A DNA stretch of 64,000 nt, taken from assembly GCA_051884915.1 (NCBI GenBank), contig JBJEWF010000087.1:51101-115100 (forward strand), in the 5' to 3' direction. How positions within the stretch are numbered: the stretch's first letter is position 1; every line of letters starts with the position of its first letter. Source of the DNA: RUG572 sp051884915 (GTDB lineage: Bacteria; Verrucomicrobiota; Kiritimatiellia; RFP12; UBA1067). The notes below the pieces were generated by a model that saw only the letters and a program-made list of their open reading frames with translations, did no database searches and had not been told where the DNA came from. Positions 24,576 to 33,346 of the stretch are shown here, piece after piece. The position numbers were made by a program, and so were the translations under genes.

Positions 24576-26093
24576 CTATTTGAACAGTCCCAGCCGGAGA
24601 ATCGGCAGCACCCGCGTCGCGAGCGTCGCATCGAGATCGAAGAGGGCCACTCCCGCAAAGCCCGCCTGCCGGGAAAAGTTGATCTGGTCGACGACCTGGC
24701 GCGGCGTCAGCGTGGACTCGTTCGCCGTAACGCCGATGCCCCCGATGACATGGCGCGCCTGGGCGCGCGTCAATCCCTGCTTCTGGACCAATGCGGCCAG
24801 CCGCGGCGTATCGGGGACGTAGTTCATCGGAACGACGTAGTCGACAAGGCCGGCGTCGATCCACGCCTTCCAGTCCTGCCCCACCGACGTGACGCAGGAC
24901 GGATAGTTCCCCAGAACGGCCGCCGACAGAATCGCCCCGGGGCGGACCGCGCGCACGCGCTGCCGCACGGCCTCGACAAACGTCGTGATGGCGCGGTCGG
25001 GACGCTTCGGCTTGCCGGTCGCCTTTTCGTACCAGCGGACAAAGTCGAGGTGGATGCCCGACACGGCATAGTTGCCCGCCAGCTCGTCGATCGTCGCCAG
25101 GAGATACTGGCGCAGATCGGCGTGGGTCGGATTCAGATAATCCGTCACGCGCCCCTGCACGTCCTTCAGCAGCCATCCCTTTTTCGCGAAAGCCGCCTTC
25201 TTCGCCGGCGAGGCCCGTGTCGCATTGAAGCACAGAACCCAGGCGTGGACGCGGATTCCCGTTCCGCGCGCCGCCGCAAGGCAGGACGACAGCTGGTCGC
25301 CCGCGGCCGTCAGCGTCGCGGACGCCGGAAGGACCTTCGAGGGATAGTGGCCGAAGCCCGCCCCGGCGACGTTGACGAACAGATCCGTGATGCGGTTGGC
25401 CTGGAGCATCCGCATCGTTCGCGGCCAGTCGCCCGGATAAAGGCCCTCTCCCGAATGGTCCCAGACCGCGTGGATTTCCCCGGGACGCGGCGTCTGCTTC
25501 GCGCCATACGCGCGATCCGCCGCCAGACGCGTCTGCCGTTTCGCCTCCCAGGCCGCCGCGTCCCAGACCCCCGGCACCGCCTGTTCCGCCAAGGCCAGCA
25601 GCTGCCGCGCCCGTTCCTCCTCCGTCTCGTCGCTCGAAAAATAGTTGCCCAGCCACCAGCCGCCCTTGAAGGGCCGGACCCGAACCTTCCCGCGCCGGCG
25701 GGAAACGCCCTCGACGGCAACGCCCAGGCGCGACGCCAGGTCGGACGAATAGGATTGCAGAACCGCGACCTTGCCGCCGCGGGCGCGGAACCGGTCGAGT
25801 GCGGCCATGTGCGCCGGAGACGGCTTCTGCATCGTCACCAGATAGGCCAGACGGCGGCCGGACAGAACCGCGTCCAGCGCCTTGTCGGCGGACAGATCGG
25901 CTTTCACGCCGCCCGACGCCAGGCCGTCGACGACGTACCTGGCCCGCGAGGCCGCATAGGCCCGATCGGCCGGCGCGCAGGATTCGACGGCCTGGATGAC
26001 GGCAATGGGACTGCGCGCGACAGGACGGGCCCCGCCGAGAAGACAGCACAGGAGAGCGGCGAGCGCGCGCCAAACGGACACCCGCCCCCTCAC
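24576..26093 (-). CDS. Secreted glycosyl-hydrolase-like family 10 (GHL10/DUF187) protein
   Basis: Encodes 505 residues starting at a GTG that overlaps the lpxK stop (GTGA). The first 28 residues form a signal peptide. From about residue 200 the GHL10 TIM barrel appears: EIHAVWDHSG, RITDLFVNVAG, IRVHAWVLCFNA, DYLNPTHADLRQYLLATIDE, VSGIHLDFVRW with the conserved Asp, LSAAVLGNYP and VDYVVPMNYV. Family members such as YngK hydrolyse peptidoglycan-like or other glycans, but specificity is unknown. It is the last gene of the GH92-pncC-GH50-like-lpxK operon. Confidence 0.82.
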   Translation of the reverse strand: MRGRVSVWRALAALLCCLLGGARPVARSPIAVIQAVESCAPADRAYAASRARYVVDGLASGGVKADLSADKALDAVLSGRRLAYLVTMQKPSPAHMAALDRFRARGGKVAVLQSYSSDLASRLGVAVEGVSRRRGKVRVRPFKGGWWLGNYFSSDETEEERARQLLALAEQAVPGVWDAAAWEAKRQTRLAADRAYGAKQTPRPGEIHAVWDHSGEGLYPGDWPRTMRMLQANRITDLFVNVAGAGFGHYPSKVLPASATLTAAGDQLSSCLAAARGTGIRVHAWVLCFNATRASPAKKAAFAKKGWLLKDVQGRVTDYLNPTHADLRQYLLATIDELAGNYAVSGIHLDFVRWYEKATGKPKRPDRAITTFVEAVRQRVRAVRPGAILSAAVLGNYPSCVTSVGQDWKAWIDAGLVDYVVPMNYVPDTPRLAALVQKQGLTRAQARHVIGGIGVTANESTLTPRQVVDQINFSRQAGFAGVALFDLDATLATRVLPILRLGLFK

Positions 26094-27304
26094 GCCGGCG
26101 CATCTCCCGTTTTCACCGGCGCGGCGGCGCTTCGCGGACGCACATTGCAGATGTGGTTGACCGCCGTGGCAAAATTCTCCGCCCCCTTCAGGATCTCGAT
26201 GTCCACGCGCAGATAGTAGCAGGGAACCGGCGTTGTCTCGAATCGCGGGAAACGGACGGCGTCCTTTTCCGTCGTAATCAGCGCATCGGCATGCAAGTCG
26301 GCCGTCCTGTTGAGCGCGTAGAGGATTTCCGACGAGTCATACCGGTGGTGATCGGCATATCGTTCGCACCAGATCACCCGCGCGCCCAATTTGCGCAGCG
26401 AGTCCTCGAATCCCTGCGGGACGGCAATGCCCGACAGCGTCGCAAGCGTCTTTCCCTTCAGCCATGTCAGCGGAAGCTCTTCGCGCGACCAGACGTCCTT
26501 CAGCAGGCGGGGCGCATGCCGGCATTCGATGATCTCGGCCTTCCTGTTGTATTCCCGGATCCGCCTGACGACCTCTTCCGTCTGGCCGTCGGACTTCGTG
26601 ATGAAGATGAAGTCCGCGCGGCCGATGTGCCTGGCCGGCTCGCGCAGGACGCCGCGCGGAAGCATGTGGCCGTTGCCGAACGGATTGGTCTTGTCCACAA
26701 GCACGACCTCCAGCGAATGCTTCAGCCGCTGGTACTGGAATCCGTCGTCCAGAATCAGCGTGTCGCACCCGAAACGCGAAATCGCATATCGGCCGGCCTT
26801 CACCCGGTTGCGGTCCACGACGACGCACACCCCCGGCAGATTGGAGGCCAGCATGTAGGGCTCATCGCCGCCCGTCGCCGCGTCGAGGTGGATGCGCGTG
26901 CCGTCGCTGACGACGAGCGGCGGCTCGATCATGTCCGAGAACATCCGCTGCCACCACGGCTTTTCCTTGCGCCGGTAGCCGCGCGACAGGATCGCCACTT
27001 TCCGGCCGGCCGCCGCCAGTTCCCGGGCGAATTTCTCGGTGACGGGGGTTTTCCCCGTTCCGCCCGCCGTCACGTTGCCGATCGAAATGACCTGGCAGCC
27101 CAGCGGGAAGCGCCGCAAAACCCCCACCTTGTAGAAGAAATACCGGACCGCGACCGCCGCGCAGAAAAGATACGAGATCCCCTTCAGGAAATTCAGGAGC
27201 GCCCGGGCGCCGCCATGCGCCTTTTTGTCGGCGCCCGGCTGCTGGATGAGTTTGACGAGCGAATGCTCCAACCGCTCGATGTAGCTGACTTTCTGTTTCT
27301 GCAA
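26090..27304 (-). CDS. lpxK: Tetraacyldisaccharide 4'-kinase (lipid A pathway)
   Basis: Encodes 404 residues and phosphorylates the 4' position of the lipid A disaccharide at the inner membrane. A membrane segment (YLFCAAVAVRYFFYKVGVL) precedes the P-loop SIGNVTAGGTGKTPVT; ILSRGYRRK, GDEPYML, DTLILDDGFQ and LVDKTNPFGNGHMLPRG follow as in LpxK. It is longer than E. coli LpxK (328) owing to N- and C-terminal extensions. The start is TTG at 27304, since no in-frame ATG exists before the conserved region and GGAAG precedes it. It lies among glycosidase genes, and no other lpx genes are present in the window. Confidence 0.93.
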   Translation of the reverse strand: MQKQKVSYIERLEHSLVKLIQQPGADKKAHGGARALLNFLKGISYLFCAAVAVRYFFYKVGVLRRFPLGCQVISIGNVTAGGTGKTPVTEKFARELAAAGRKVAILSRGYRRKEKPWWQRMFSDMIEPPLVVSDGTRIHLDAATGGDEPYMLASNLPGVCVVVDRNRVKAGRYAISRFGCDTLILDDGFQYQRLKHSLEVVLVDKTNPFGNGHMLPRGVLREPARHIGRADFIFITKSDGQTEEVVRRIREYNRKAEIIECRHAPRLLKDVWSREELPLTWLKGKTLATLSGIAVPQGFEDSLRKLGARVIWCERYADHHRYDSSEILYALNRTADLHADALITTEKDAVRFPRFETTPVPCYYLRVDIEILKGAENFATAVNHICNVRPRSAAAPVKTGDAPA

Positions 27305-27339
27305 TTTCTTCCGATCCGAAAGTTGAGGGGCCGGGCGGA

Positions 27340-29487
27340 CTATTTTCCGGCCCGGACCGGGTAGAGATCATAGCCGATCTTGCGGATGCCTTCAATCGTT
27401 TCCCAATACGGGGTGTCGCACACGTCCGTCCAGCCGACCTGCATGTTCTCGCCGTCGAAGCGACCGGCCGTCGCCTGGTCGGAGAACTGGTGCCAATGGA
27501 CGCCGACGAACTGCGGGTGTTCCAGGGCCGAGCGGACGTAGTCCTCGTAGACCCGGCCGCGCTCCTGCTGGTCGCGCAGCAGAATCAGCCCCGGGCAGAA
27601 CGGACCGCGGTCCAGCGCGCCAAAATGGAACTCGCCCACGAGAACCGGCTTGTCCACGCCTTCGGGGAGCCTGAACTCGCGCAAATGGCGCCGGTAGATG
27701 TTGTAGCTCAGGACGTCGCAGTACTTCGCGGCCGCGCGCACGGTGAATTCCGGCGCCCCGCCCGCCCAGCGGCAGCCGAGGTAGAGTTTCCCCGGCGCGG
27801 CTTTCTTCAGCTCCTCGCGGATGATGCGGTAGTACGTCTCCGCGATTTCCGAGGTGAACGCCTCAAGGTCGTCTCGGGCGCCCGTGCGCGCCGGCGGCGT
27901 GACGACGGCCAGGAAATCCTCCCAGTCCCCGTAGGCCGTCCCCCACTGCGCATTCAATTTCGCGATGTCGCCATACTTCGCCCGGAGACGCTCGCGAAAG
28001 ACCCGCTTGCAAGGCTGATCGGCCGGAGACTTGATCGCCGACTCGGCGAACGTGCACGCATCGCCCCAGTGGTGCTCGTTGTCGACAAAGAAGCCGAAGC
28101 ACCACGGATCCGCGAACTGTTCGCGGAGTTCCACCGTCTTGCGGCGGGCTTCCGCGCGGAACGACGGGTCGAAGGGATCGCAGAAATCCCACCAGCCGCC
28201 CCGGTGGCCGGCAATCGGACGCGCGTGGATCTCATAACGGTCCGTATACGGCGTGCGGTCCATCAGGCAGATGGCCTTGTCGGACGAGTTGGCGATCGTA
28301 TTGCACCCCCAGCTGCGCAGACGGCGATGCGCCAACTCGCTCCAGGTTTCATACCAGCCCCTGCCGTATTTGCGGGCGATGTTCTGCGCCGAGAAGTCAT
28401 AGATGCGCGACATCTTCCAGCGCGCGTAGTACGGGAAGAGCAGCTGGTCGCGCGTCGAGTAGAATTCCGCCTCGGGTTCGTCCTTCGCCGGCAGGCGCTC
28501 GAACCAGTCCTCGTGCCCGTCCAGGGCCGTCGTGGCGCCGCTTGGCGTGACGCGCACGGGCCCGTGGCTCCACCACAGGTGTCCGTCCGGATCGACAATC
28601 CACCACTTGCCTTTCCATTTGGCCGTCGTGAACCCGCCGGTTTTCTCCAGTTGCGGCCCCTCGGCCCAACCGCCCCACCGGTCCCACCCCTTCGGCCCGG
28701 GGTGGGCCGCGAGATCCTTTTCCTCCTTCGCCCGCTGCCGCGCGAAGTCGGCGTCCGCATGGACCTTGTCCGGCCACTCGCGGTGCTTGAACTGCCCATA
28801 CGCGTCGATGAACGGGAAGAACTGCCGCGGCGTCATCTTGGCGAATTCCGGGATGCCGTCAACCGCGCACGGCGCCCCTTTGGCGACGATCCGCCGGATG
28901 CTCCACACGTGCGGCAGCTTCGGCGTGTTGATGTAGACGGCCACCTCCTTCACCGCCTTTGCGTCCAGCGTCGCCACCTTCACGCCGCCGCGCGAATCCC
29001 AGGCGCTCCGTCCCTCCGCCGGCAGACGGGCCCAGACCATGTACGGAAGCGCCCACGTGCGGACGCGCGTCAGCTTCCCGACAATCTCGTGCCAATTCGG
29101 CAGGTCCGGCGGAATCGGCTGGGAGACGACGGCGTGCTTTTCGCCTTTGACGGGGAGCTTCGCGATGTAGCAGCCCTTTCCCGCGGGCGAACCGCCGGCA
29201 TTCAGCAGGCGAATCGTGTACTGGCCGTGGATGCCGCCATTCACGAACTCGACTTCGATCCGTCCGCAGTCCGAAAGATCCCATTCGCCCCTGATGGCGA
29301 CGCCCGGATATTTCTCGCTCGGCTTCGTCGCAACCGTCAGCAGGCCGTTTTCCAAAACGAACGTCGACCCGTCTTGCGCGCGAATCGCCTTCGAATCCGC
29401 CGCCGTCGCGGCATCGAACAGGACGACCTCGGCGGCCGAGACGCATCCGGCCAGCAGCAACATTCCAACTGCAAGTTCCCTTCGCAT
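27340..29487 (-). CDS. Lipoprotein glycoside hydrolase, GH50/GH-A clan-like
   Basis: Encodes 715 residues. The ATG at 29487 has AAAGGA seven bases upstream and opens a lipoprotein signal MRRELAVGMLLLAGC with lipobox LAGC (Cys15). An N-terminal beta-sandwich, probably carbohydrate-binding (about 20-190), precedes a TIM barrel with FGFFVDNEHHWG (likely acid/base Glu after Asn) and LVGEFHFGALD (likely nucleophile Glu). The end, FVGVHWHQFSDQATAGRFDGENMQ-VGWTDVCDTPYWE, resembles GH50 agarase-type enzymes. Substrate is not certain; a beta-linked galactan or related glycan is plausible. It lies between pncC and lpxK in one operon. Confidence 0.78.
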   Translation of the reverse strand: MRRELAVGMLLLAGCVSAAEVVLFDAATAADSKAIRAQDGSTFVLENGLLTVATKPSEKYPGVAIRGEWDLSDCGRIEVEFVNGGIHGQYTIRLLNAGGSPAGKGCYIAKLPVKGEKHAVVSQPIPPDLPNWHEIVGKLTRVRTWALPYMVWARLPAEGRSAWDSRGGVKVATLDAKAVKEVAVYINTPKLPHVWSIRRIVAKGAPCAVDGIPEFAKMTPRQFFPFIDAYGQFKHREWPDKVHADADFARQRAKEEKDLAAHPGPKGWDRWGGWAEGPQLEKTGGFTTAKWKGKWWIVDPDGHLWWSHGPVRVTPSGATTALDGHEDWFERLPAKDEPEAEFYSTRDQLLFPYYARWKMSRIYDFSAQNIARKYGRGWYETWSELAHRRLRSWGCNTIANSSDKAICLMDRTPYTDRYEIHARPIAGHRGGWWDFCDPFDPSFRAEARRKTVELREQFADPWCFGFFVDNEHHWGDACTFAESAIKSPADQPCKRVFRERLRAKYGDIAKLNAQWGTAYGDWEDFLAVVTPPARTGARDDLEAFTSEIAETYYRIIREELKKAAPGKLYLGCRWAGGAPEFTVRAAAKYCDVLSYNIYRRHLREFRLPEGVDKPVLVGEFHFGALDRGPFCPGLILLRDQQERGRVYEDYVRSALEHPQFVGVHWHQFSDQATAGRFDGENMQVGWTDVCDTPYWETIEGIRKIGYDLYPVRAGK

Positions 29488-29501
29488 CGCCAGTTCCTTT
29501 C

Positions 29502-29969
29502 TCATGTCGCGGCCACGGTCAGCATGCCCAGGGCGTGAATGACGGCGTGCGCCCGGATTCCGGCACGGTCCCCGCGGAAGATGGCCTTCTCCGTCCGCAC
29601 GCCGTCCGGCGTCGCCAGGCCAAACCAGACAAGGCCGACGGGTTTTCCGGCGCTGCCGCCATCGGGGCCCGCAATGCCCGTCACCGCGACCGCCAGATCC
29701 GTCTTCAGCAATTTCCGCGCCCCCTCCGCCATGGCCGCCGCGCAGTCGGCGCTTACCGCGCCGACGGTGGCCAGGACCGCCTCCGGCACGCCGAGCACGT
29801 GCCGCTTGACCGAATTGCCATAGCAGATGACGCCGCCCTGGAAGACCGCGCTCGACCCCGGCACGGCCGTGATCGCATGGCCGACGCCGCCGCCCGTGCA
29901 CGATTCGGCCGTCGCGCAGGTCAGCCCGCGCGCCTTCAGCAGCGCCACCAGATTTTCCGCCGCGCCCAT
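29502..29969 (-). CDS. pncC: Nicotinamide-nucleotide amidase (CinA C-terminal domain)
   Basis: Encodes 155 residues. It contains TAESCTGGGVGHAIT, YGNSVKRHVLGV and VTGIAGPDGG, the signature of the CinA C-terminal/PncC family, which converts NMN to nicotinate mononucleotide in pyridine nucleotide salvage. It lacks the CinA N-terminal MoCF domain, as stand-alone PncC does. Its ATG directly follows the GH92 stop codon (TGAATG), so the two genes are translationally linked, an unusual neighbourhood for a housekeeping enzyme. Confidence 0.92.
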   Translation of the reverse strand: MGAAENLVALLKARGLTCATAESCTGGGVGHAITAVPGSSAVFQGGVICYGNSVKRHVLGVPEAVLATVGAVSADCAAAMAEGARKLLKTDLAVAVTGIAGPDGGSAGKPVGLVWFGLATPDGVRTEKAIFRGDRAGIRAHAVIHALGMLTVAAT

Positions 29970-32162
29970 TCACTTCCCTCCCATCGTAAACTCCAGTTCG
30001 CCGCCCGCGACAACGGCATCGTGCGGCAGGCGCCATCCCGCGAGGGGCCGCCCATTCAGCCGCACGCCCGTCACGTATCTGTTCGCCCGCGACAAGTTCT
30101 TCGCGCGGACGCGGAACTCCTTCCCGCCGGGCCGCTTCAACACGACTTCCGGGAACTGCGGCGCCCCGAGAACGTAGACGCCGCTGCACGGATTGAACGG
30201 ATAGAAGCCCATGGCGGCGAAAACATACCAGGCGCTCATCTGCCCGCAATCGTCGTTGCCGCACAGGTCGCCCGGTTTCACGCCGTAGAATCGGTCGCAG
30301 ACTTCGCGCACCACGTCAGCCGTCCGGTCGGGACGCCCCGCGATGGAGTAGAAATACGCCACGTGGTGGCTCGGCTCGTTCCCGTGCGCATACTGCCCGA
30401 TCAAACCCGTCACGTCGCCCACGAAGCCCATGCCGTCCGTTCGTTCGGGCTGGACGAACAGGGCGTCCAGCTTCTTCACGAACGCCTCGTTGCCGCCCAG
30501 CGCGCCAATCAGGCCCTCGGGATCCTGCAGCACATGCCACGTATACTGAAACGCATTGCCTTCCGTGAAGTCGTTGGCCGTGTCCCCGCCATGGCCCAGA
30601 CGGAACGGATCGTACGGCGTCCGCCACCTGCCGGCGACATCCTTGCCGCGCATGAAACCGATGGACGGATCGAACACGTTCTTCCAATAGCCGCTCCGCT
30701 TGCGGAAGAAGGCCTCGTCGCCCTGGCCCCTCGCCCTGCAGAATTCCGCCGCACACCAGTCGTCGAAACCGCATTCCAGCGTCCGCGAGACGGATTCGCC
30801 GCGAATCCGGTCGAAGGGATAGTAGCCGTAGCGGTCGTAGAGATCCCAGTCTTCCTTGATTTTCGGCCGCCCGAACGGATCCACGTGTTTCAGCGTGATC
30901 GAATTCGTCACGGCCTCGAAGGCCAGATCGGCGTCGAAGCCGCGGAATCCCTTTTTGTAGGCGTCGACGATGACGGGAATGGCGTGATTGCCGATCATGC
31001 AATGGGATTCCCAGCCAAAATAGGGGATGACCGGCAGGAAGCCCATGGCCCGGTAATGGCCGAGCATGGAATTGACGAATCCGTCCACGCGTTCCGGCGT
31101 CGCCAGCGTGTAGAACGGATGCGCCGCACGAAACGTGTCCCACAGCGAAAACCCCGTGTAGTAGACGCCGTCCGCCGCCGCATGGATCCTGTTGTCGCCG
31201 CCGCGATAGCGTCCGTCGACGTCGGCAATGTCGTTCGGCTGGATGAACAGGTGGTAAAGCGACGTGTAGAAGGCCGTCCGCTGTTCGTCGGTCGCGCCGG
31301 GGACTTCCAGCCGGCCCAGCACCTCCCGCCACCGCTCCCGGGCTTCCCCGCGGATCTCGTCGAAACTCTTCCGCTCGGCCTCGGCGCGAAAGTTCTTCCG
31401 CGCGCCCTCGCAATCCACCGTCGAAATGGCGGCCTTGACGACCAGCGGCGCGCCGGGGCCAAAGTCCAACACCCACCGTTCGCCCTTTTCCTTCGGATTG
31501 ACGCGCGGCAGTTTCGTCGCCTTCCGCCACGGACGGTCGAAAACCACTTTCCAGTAAACGCTCCGCTTCAGCCAGGCCTGCGTCCGACGCCCTCCCAGGA
31601 TCGTCTTCCGGTCCCGCCCCATCTCGTTTTGGAATTCAACGACAGCTCCGTCCATTCGGCCCGCATTCACCCACTGCAGATCGACGAGCATCTGCAGCGG
31701 CCGATCCGCCGGCGCCGTCACGCGGTAGACGCCCACGCGCGGCGTCGCGGTTGCCTCGACGCGGATGTTTTCATTCGTCAGCACGATGGCGTAATAGCCG
31801 GGCCGGCCGATTTCCGTCCGCGAATCCTTGGCCTGCCGCCACGCGAGGGGATTGGAGTCGGCAAAGCCCTCCACGAACGGAAGGAGCCTGACATCTTCCA
31901 GATCCGGGCATCCCGTTCCGCTCAAATGCGTCTGCGTGAAGCCGTAGACGCAGGGATCTTCCCAGACGTACCCCGAGCAATGGTCCCAATCGCAATGCCC
32001 CGTGTCCGGACTCGCCTGCACGAGCGAAAACGGACAAGTCGCGCCGGGGAACGTGTGGCCGCGATAGGATCCGCCAATCCGCGTATCCACGCAGTCGACG
32101 ACATCCGCACCCGCCGCGCACGCGCCCGCCGCCAGCAAAGCCAAGAATCCCGCACCTCTCAT
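29970..32162 (-). CDS. Secreted GH92 alpha-mannosidase
   Basis: Encodes 730 residues. The ATG at 32162 has GGAGG seven bases upstream; a signal peptide ends near CAAGA. GH92 hallmarks are present throughout: DTRIGGSYRGHTFPGATCPF at the N-terminal beta-sandwich, FSLWDTFRAAHPFYTL, HGGDTANDFTEGNAFQYTW and GNDDCGQMSAWYVFAAMGFY in the catalytic barrel. These are calcium-dependent exo-alpha-mannosidases, often acting on N-glycan or yeast mannan alpha-1,2/1,3 linkages. It is the first large gene of the operon and may be preceded by a leader ORF whose stop overlaps this start. Confidence 0.95.
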   Translation of the reverse strand: MRGAGFLALLAAGACAAGADVVDCVDTRIGGSYRGHTFPGATCPFSLVQASPDTGHCDWDHCSGYVWEDPCVYGFTQTHLSGTGCPDLEDVRLLPFVEGFADSNPLAWRQAKDSRTEIGRPGYYAIVLTNENIRVEATATPRVGVYRVTAPADRPLQMLVDLQWVNAGRMDGAVVEFQNEMGRDRKTILGGRRTQAWLKRSVYWKVVFDRPWRKATKLPRVNPKEKGERWVLDFGPGAPLVVKAAISTVDCEGARKNFRAEAERKSFDEIRGEARERWREVLGRLEVPGATDEQRTAFYTSLYHLFIQPNDIADVDGRYRGGDNRIHAAADGVYYTGFSLWDTFRAAHPFYTLATPERVDGFVNSMLGHYRAMGFLPVIPYFGWESHCMIGNHAIPVIVDAYKKGFRGFDADLAFEAVTNSITLKHVDPFGRPKIKEDWDLYDRYGYYPFDRIRGESVSRTLECGFDDWCAAEFCRARGQGDEAFFRKRSGYWKNVFDPSIGFMRGKDVAGRWRTPYDPFRLGHGGDTANDFTEGNAFQYTWHVLQDPEGLIGALGGNEAFVKKLDALFVQPERTDGMGFVGDVTGLIGQYAHGNEPSHHVAYFYSIAGRPDRTADVVREVCDRFYGVKPGDLCGNDDCGQMSAWYVFAAMGFYPFNPCSGVYVLGAPQFPEVVLKRPGGKEFRVRAKNLSRANRYVTGVRLNGRPLAGWRLPHDAVVAGGELEFTMGGK

Positions 32163-32368
32163 CGCATGCCCTCCTGCCGACCGTTTCCCGCGCGCGCCAT
32201 CACCGCCGCCGGGGACCGGCGGCGACGGCTCCGAAAGGCCGGAGCCGCCCCGCGGCGCGGCCGTGTTCGCGCCATTCGCCATTTCCATTTTCCTTCGCCC
32301 GGGAGATCCCCTCCCCTCCGTTGGCGTCCGGACGGGCAAGACGCCCCCGGCGCCCGTGTCGTTTCCAT
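32159..32368 (-). CDS. Possible leader ORF coupled to the GH92 gene
   Basis: A 69-codon Arg-rich frame starts with ATG at 32368, six bases after TATAAT (32380-32375). It ends in ATGCGATGA, where its TGA overlaps the GH92 ATG by the classic four bases. The peptide resembles no known protein and could be chance reading of GC-rich leader DNA. The leaderless start and stop-start overlap are the only support. Confidence 0.3.
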   Translation of the reverse strand: METTRAPGASCPSGRQRRGGDLPGEGKWKWRMARTRPRRGAAPAFRSRRRRSPAAVMARAGNGRQEGMR

Positions 32369-32467
32369 GCGGAGATTATAGCGCAATTCCCCTTTCAGCC
32401 GCAACCCCCGACGACAACGACGGCGGCGGGGACGGAACGGCCGGACGCGAAAGCCCCAGCGCGGCCG
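32163..32467. other. 305-base region upstream of the GH92 gene
   Basis: It contains the GH92 operon promoter (32375-32404), an approximately 200-base leader that includes the possible small ORF described separately, and about 60 bases between the promoter and the EamA permease stop codon. I see no other gene or strong terminator. Confidence 0.5.
32375..32404 (-). promoter_or_regulatory. Promoter of the GH92-pncC-GH50-like-lpxK-GHL10 operon
   Basis: TTGCGG (32404-32399), 18-base spacer, TATAAT (32380-32375) on the minus strand. An ATG follows the -10 by six bases at 32368; the GH92 start is about 200 bases further on. Confidence 0.7.
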
Positions 32468-33346
32468 TCATTTCCCGAGCGCGAGCAGGGCAATGCCGCA
32501 CACGATCGCGGCGAGAGCGAGGCCCTTGCGGCGCAGATTGCGCTCATGGAAGAGAACGGCGCCCAGGGCGAACGTGATGACGACGGAGAAACGGCGCGTC
32601 AGCGAAGCCACGGAAACGGCGACGTCCGGGATGGCGAGGCCGCGGAAATAGAACCAGTCCGCCGCCGCCAGCAGCACGCCCACCGCAGGAATCGTCCATC
32701 GCCACTGAAACCGCTTCGCGTCGAAGCCGCACACGCGCCACGCCAGGAGAACGACGGCGTACACGAGCACGAGATCGACCTGGAACCAGAACTGCATCTT
32801 CTCGACGGGAAGTCGGGCGAACTGGAGAATGTACTTGTCCCACATGCTGGACGCCGCGCTGAAGCACATGCCGCCGATCGCGCACCAGACGGCCGGCGTC
32901 CGGAAGAAATCGATTCCCTCGTGCCGTCCCGCCCAGCTGAACGTCCAATAGCCGACGAACACCAGCAGCATGCCGGCGCCCTGCACGACCGAGGGCCGTT
33001 CGCCATAGAGAAAGAACGCGGCCGCAAAGACAAGCGCCGGCGCCGATGCGCGAATGGGCGTGGCGATCGTCAACGGCAGCGTCCGGAGCGCATGGTACGT
33101 CAGGATCCAGGAGGTGGCGACGATCAGCGCCTTGACCAGCACGAGAACGGCCTCCCGTCCGCCGATCTCCAGGACCGTGGCCATCCGCCCCGCAGCCGCC
33201 AGCGCCCCCACGTAGCCGAGGGCGCCGAAAAGCGTGGCGAAGAGCAAGACGGGAAGAACGGCGTTGTCCCTGACGGCCGCCTTCTTGGCCAGATCGTAGA
33301 ACGCGAGAAAGACGGCGCTGGCCAGAATGAAAGCCATCCAGTTCAT
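32468..33346 (-). CDS. EamA/DMT-superfamily permease
   Basis: Encodes 292 residues with about ten membrane helices in two EamA repeats (MNWMAFILASAVFLAFYDLA; LRTLPLTIATPIRASAPALV; LAIPDVAVSVASLTRRFSVV at the end of repeat two). Such inner-membrane carriers move small metabolites; the substrate cannot be predicted. Its ATG overlaps the PHP gene stop (ATGA), so it is the last gene of a coupled run starting at the fatty acid ligase. Confidence 0.85.
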   Translation of the reverse strand: MNWMAFILASAVFLAFYDLAKKAAVRDNAVLPVLLFATLFGALGYVGALAAAGRMATVLEIGGREAVLVLVKALIVATSWILTYHALRTLPLTIATPIRASAPALVFAAAFFLYGERPSVVQGAGMLLVFVGYWTFSWAGRHEGIDFFRTPAVWCAIGGMCFSAASSMWDKYILQFARLPVEKMQFWFQVDLVLVYAVVLLAWRVCGFDAKRFQWRWTIPAVGVLLAAADWFYFRGLAIPDVAVSVASLTRRFSVVITFALGAVLFHERNLRRKGLALAAIVCGIALLALGK

